Source: UBA6059 sp040219045 (GTDB taxonomy: Bacteria > Bacteroidota > Bacteroidia > Cytophagales > Cyclobacteriaceae). From it: DNA of 64,000 bases. Location of the stretch: contig OZ245881.1 of NCBI GenBank assembly GCA_965229505.1, forward strand, positions 3,782,001 to 3,846,000. Direction: 5' to 3'. Under the pieces are notes generated by a model. The model searched no databases and was not told where the DNA came from. It saw only the letters and a list, made by a program, of their open reading frames with translations. Shown piece after piece: positions 62,949 through 64,000 of the stretch; position 1 is the first letter of the stretch; each line of letters begins with the position of its first letter. The position numbers and the translations under genes were made by a program.

Positions 62949-63722
62949 TTACCACTCCAGCTTCTCCTTACTCAAAAATGCACCAATGCCCTTTTTACAG
63001 TCCTCAGACCCACGAGCTTGCGCATTAAGCTCCGCGGCTCTTGTGAGTGCCTGATCAAGTGAAAGCTCCGGAAGATCTGATAGTAACTGCTTAGTCAAAG
63101 CCATGGATTGGCCTGAGTTTTGGCTAATGAGCTTATCAGCAAGGTCGGTAACAGCTTGATCAAGCTCTTCCTGAGATACCACCCAGTTGACTAAGCTCAT
63201 AGACTGTACTGCCTCAGCAGAATATAGATCGCCGGTAAGTAGCAATTCTCTGGCTCTGGCCTCTCCAATCTTTCTGATAAGAAAAATGGAAACCAAAGCA
63301 GGTATAAAGCCGATCCTTACCTCTGTATAGCCAAACTTGGCTTCAGGCACGGTGATCACAAAATCGCATACGGCAGCCAATCCACAGCCACCAGCAATAG
63401 CATGTCCCTGCACTTTAGCAATTACAGGTTTCGGGTGCCTATAAATCATCTCAAAAAGCTCCCTTAGGTGGTTAGAGTCTTCGAGGTTCTCTTGGTAGGT
63501 ATTCTTCTGAAGCTGCTCAATATAGGCAAGATCTGCGCCTGCTGAAAAGACCATCCCTTCGGCTTCTAGCACAATGACCTTGGTGTCTGCATCATTTTTG
63601 GCTGCATGAAATCCCTCCTTCAGCTCACTAACCAACTCATAAGAAAGTGCATTTCGTTTATCTGGTCGATTGAGCGTAATCGTGAAGATTCTGTTCGCAG
63701 TATTTGTACTTATCAATCCCAT
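62949..63722 (-). CDS. Enoyl-CoA hydratase/isomerase family protein
   Basis: A 257-residue crotonase-fold enzyme. The oxyanion-hole residues are in FSAGADLAYIEQL and AIAGGCGLAAVCDFVITV, and the catalytic Glu is likely in EVRIGFIPALVS. The fold opens with NRPDKRNALSYELVSEL. The subtype (fatty-acid hydratase, methylglutaconyl-CoA hydratase or isomerase) cannot be resolved by eye. It is 70 bp upstream of the permease gene on the same strand, but its metabolic role does not fit the glycan cluster, so it probably marks the cluster boundary. Confidence 0.92.
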   Translation of the reverse strand: MGLISTNTANRIFTITLNRPDKRNALSYELVSELKEGFHAAKNDADTKVIVLEAEGMVFSAGADLAYIEQLQKNTYQENLEDSNHLRELFEMIYRHPKPVIAKVQGHAIAGGCGLAAVCDFVITVPEAKFGYTEVRIGFIPALVSIFLIRKIGEARARELLLTGDLYSAEAVQSMSLVNWVVSQEELDQAVTDLADKLISQNSGQSMALTKQLLSDLPELSLDQALTRAAELNAQARGSEDCKKGIGAFLSKEKLEW

Positions 63723-63901
63723 TCTGCGAAGTTAATCAATCAGCTAGCTTACCAAGAGCGCTTTCTTTGTATATTCATGATACATTTCATCAACTTAATT
63801 GATGCTTCAAGCAGGTCATTAAGGGGTTGAACCGGAATCGAAAAAAATAATCTATCTCGATTGTCTACTTTCAATTTTCTCACACGTCATTAGGTCACAT
63901 T

Positions 63902-64000
63902 ATGAAAAACAGAGAGAGGACCATGATTAAGGTAAAGCGACTTTTGATACTAGTTATGTGCTGGCTGGTAATAGGCATGATTATTACAGGTTATGATCAT
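63902..64000 (+). CDS. Membrane protein N-terminus, cut by the window edge
   Basis: A frame opens at ATG 63902 and runs to the edge without a stop (33 codons). After a basic head (KNRERTMIKVKR) comes a hydrophobic helix (LLILVMCWLVIGMIITGY), consistent with a membrane anchor. A second ATG seven codons later is another possible start. The identity cannot be told from so little; bacterial membrane-anchored cyclases or regulators begin in a similar way. Confidence 0.5.
   Translation, partial: MKNRERTMIKVKRLLILVMCWLVIGMIITGYDH

Noticed and set aside
63723..63901. Possible regulatory RNA between the enoyl-CoA hydratase and the last gene
   Set aside because: No stable hairpin or conserved pattern could be seen in the spacer.

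Overview
The window looks like a chromosomal segment of a free-living, probably marine, member of the Bacteroidota (Cytophagales-like). The evidence is a type IX secretion (T9SS) type-B sorting domain of the gliding-motility CHU_C kind, a PorP/SprF-family outer-membrane protein, many lipoprotein signals followed by Asp/Glu, weak Shine-Dalgarno signals with A-rich leaders, and several TTG/GTG starts. The genus assignment is inference. I see no rRNA, tRNA, CRISPR array, transposase or phage gene.

Layout. (1) 1-9.4 kb: a truncated sodium:solute symporter, divergent from a multi-domain lipoprotein (ThuA, glucose/sorbosone dehydrogenase, PKD, cytochrome c, CBM6-like); a YeiH-type transporter; then a CHRD-repeat lipoprotein with near-identical 369-bp tandem units, lying downstream of an RskA-type anti-sigma factor and an ECF sigma factor. 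(2) 9.5-19.3 kb: a cold-shock protein, small conserved genes, a Nudix hydrolase, a giant T9SS-secreted propeller/PKD protein divergent from a PorP/SprF gene, a TPR membrane protein, and a 53-residue lipoprotein separated from the TPR gene by a strong terminator. (3) 19.5-49.5 kb: mostly housekeeping and envelope genes: Ste24-like protease, TrmJ-like methyltransferase/AlkD/DoxX operon, OmpA-PD40 protein, two large BNR/sortilin-like propeller proteins, a Cys/Met-metabolism PLP enzyme, MscS channel, M3 peptidase, EF-hand protein, MATE pump, class III cyclase, amidohydrolase, DUF3352-like protein and RecQ. (4) 49.5-62.9 kb: a visibly AT-richer surface-polysaccharide cluster with six glycosyltransferase genes (two GT4 on the plus strand; GT92-like, GT4, GT2 and GT90-like on the minus strand), four sulfotransferase-fold genes forming two paralogous pairs, and a Wzm/Wzt (KpsM/KpsT)-type ABC exporter. 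Together they suggest synthesis and export of a sulfated glycan. (5) An enoyl-CoA hydratase and the start of an unidentified membrane protein close the window.

The main hunting results are: an over-represented 10-mer, CCTACCGGAA, found nine times by eye in different reading frames and between genes; the sulfotransferase-rich ABC-exported glycan cluster; the sigma/anti-sigma/CHRD module with homogenised repeats; the five-part ThuA/dehydrogenase/cytochrome fusion; and the small acidic, Gly-rich lipoprotein followed by a terminator only 24 nt before the next gene. Protein family names come from motif recognition by eye; no database search was run.
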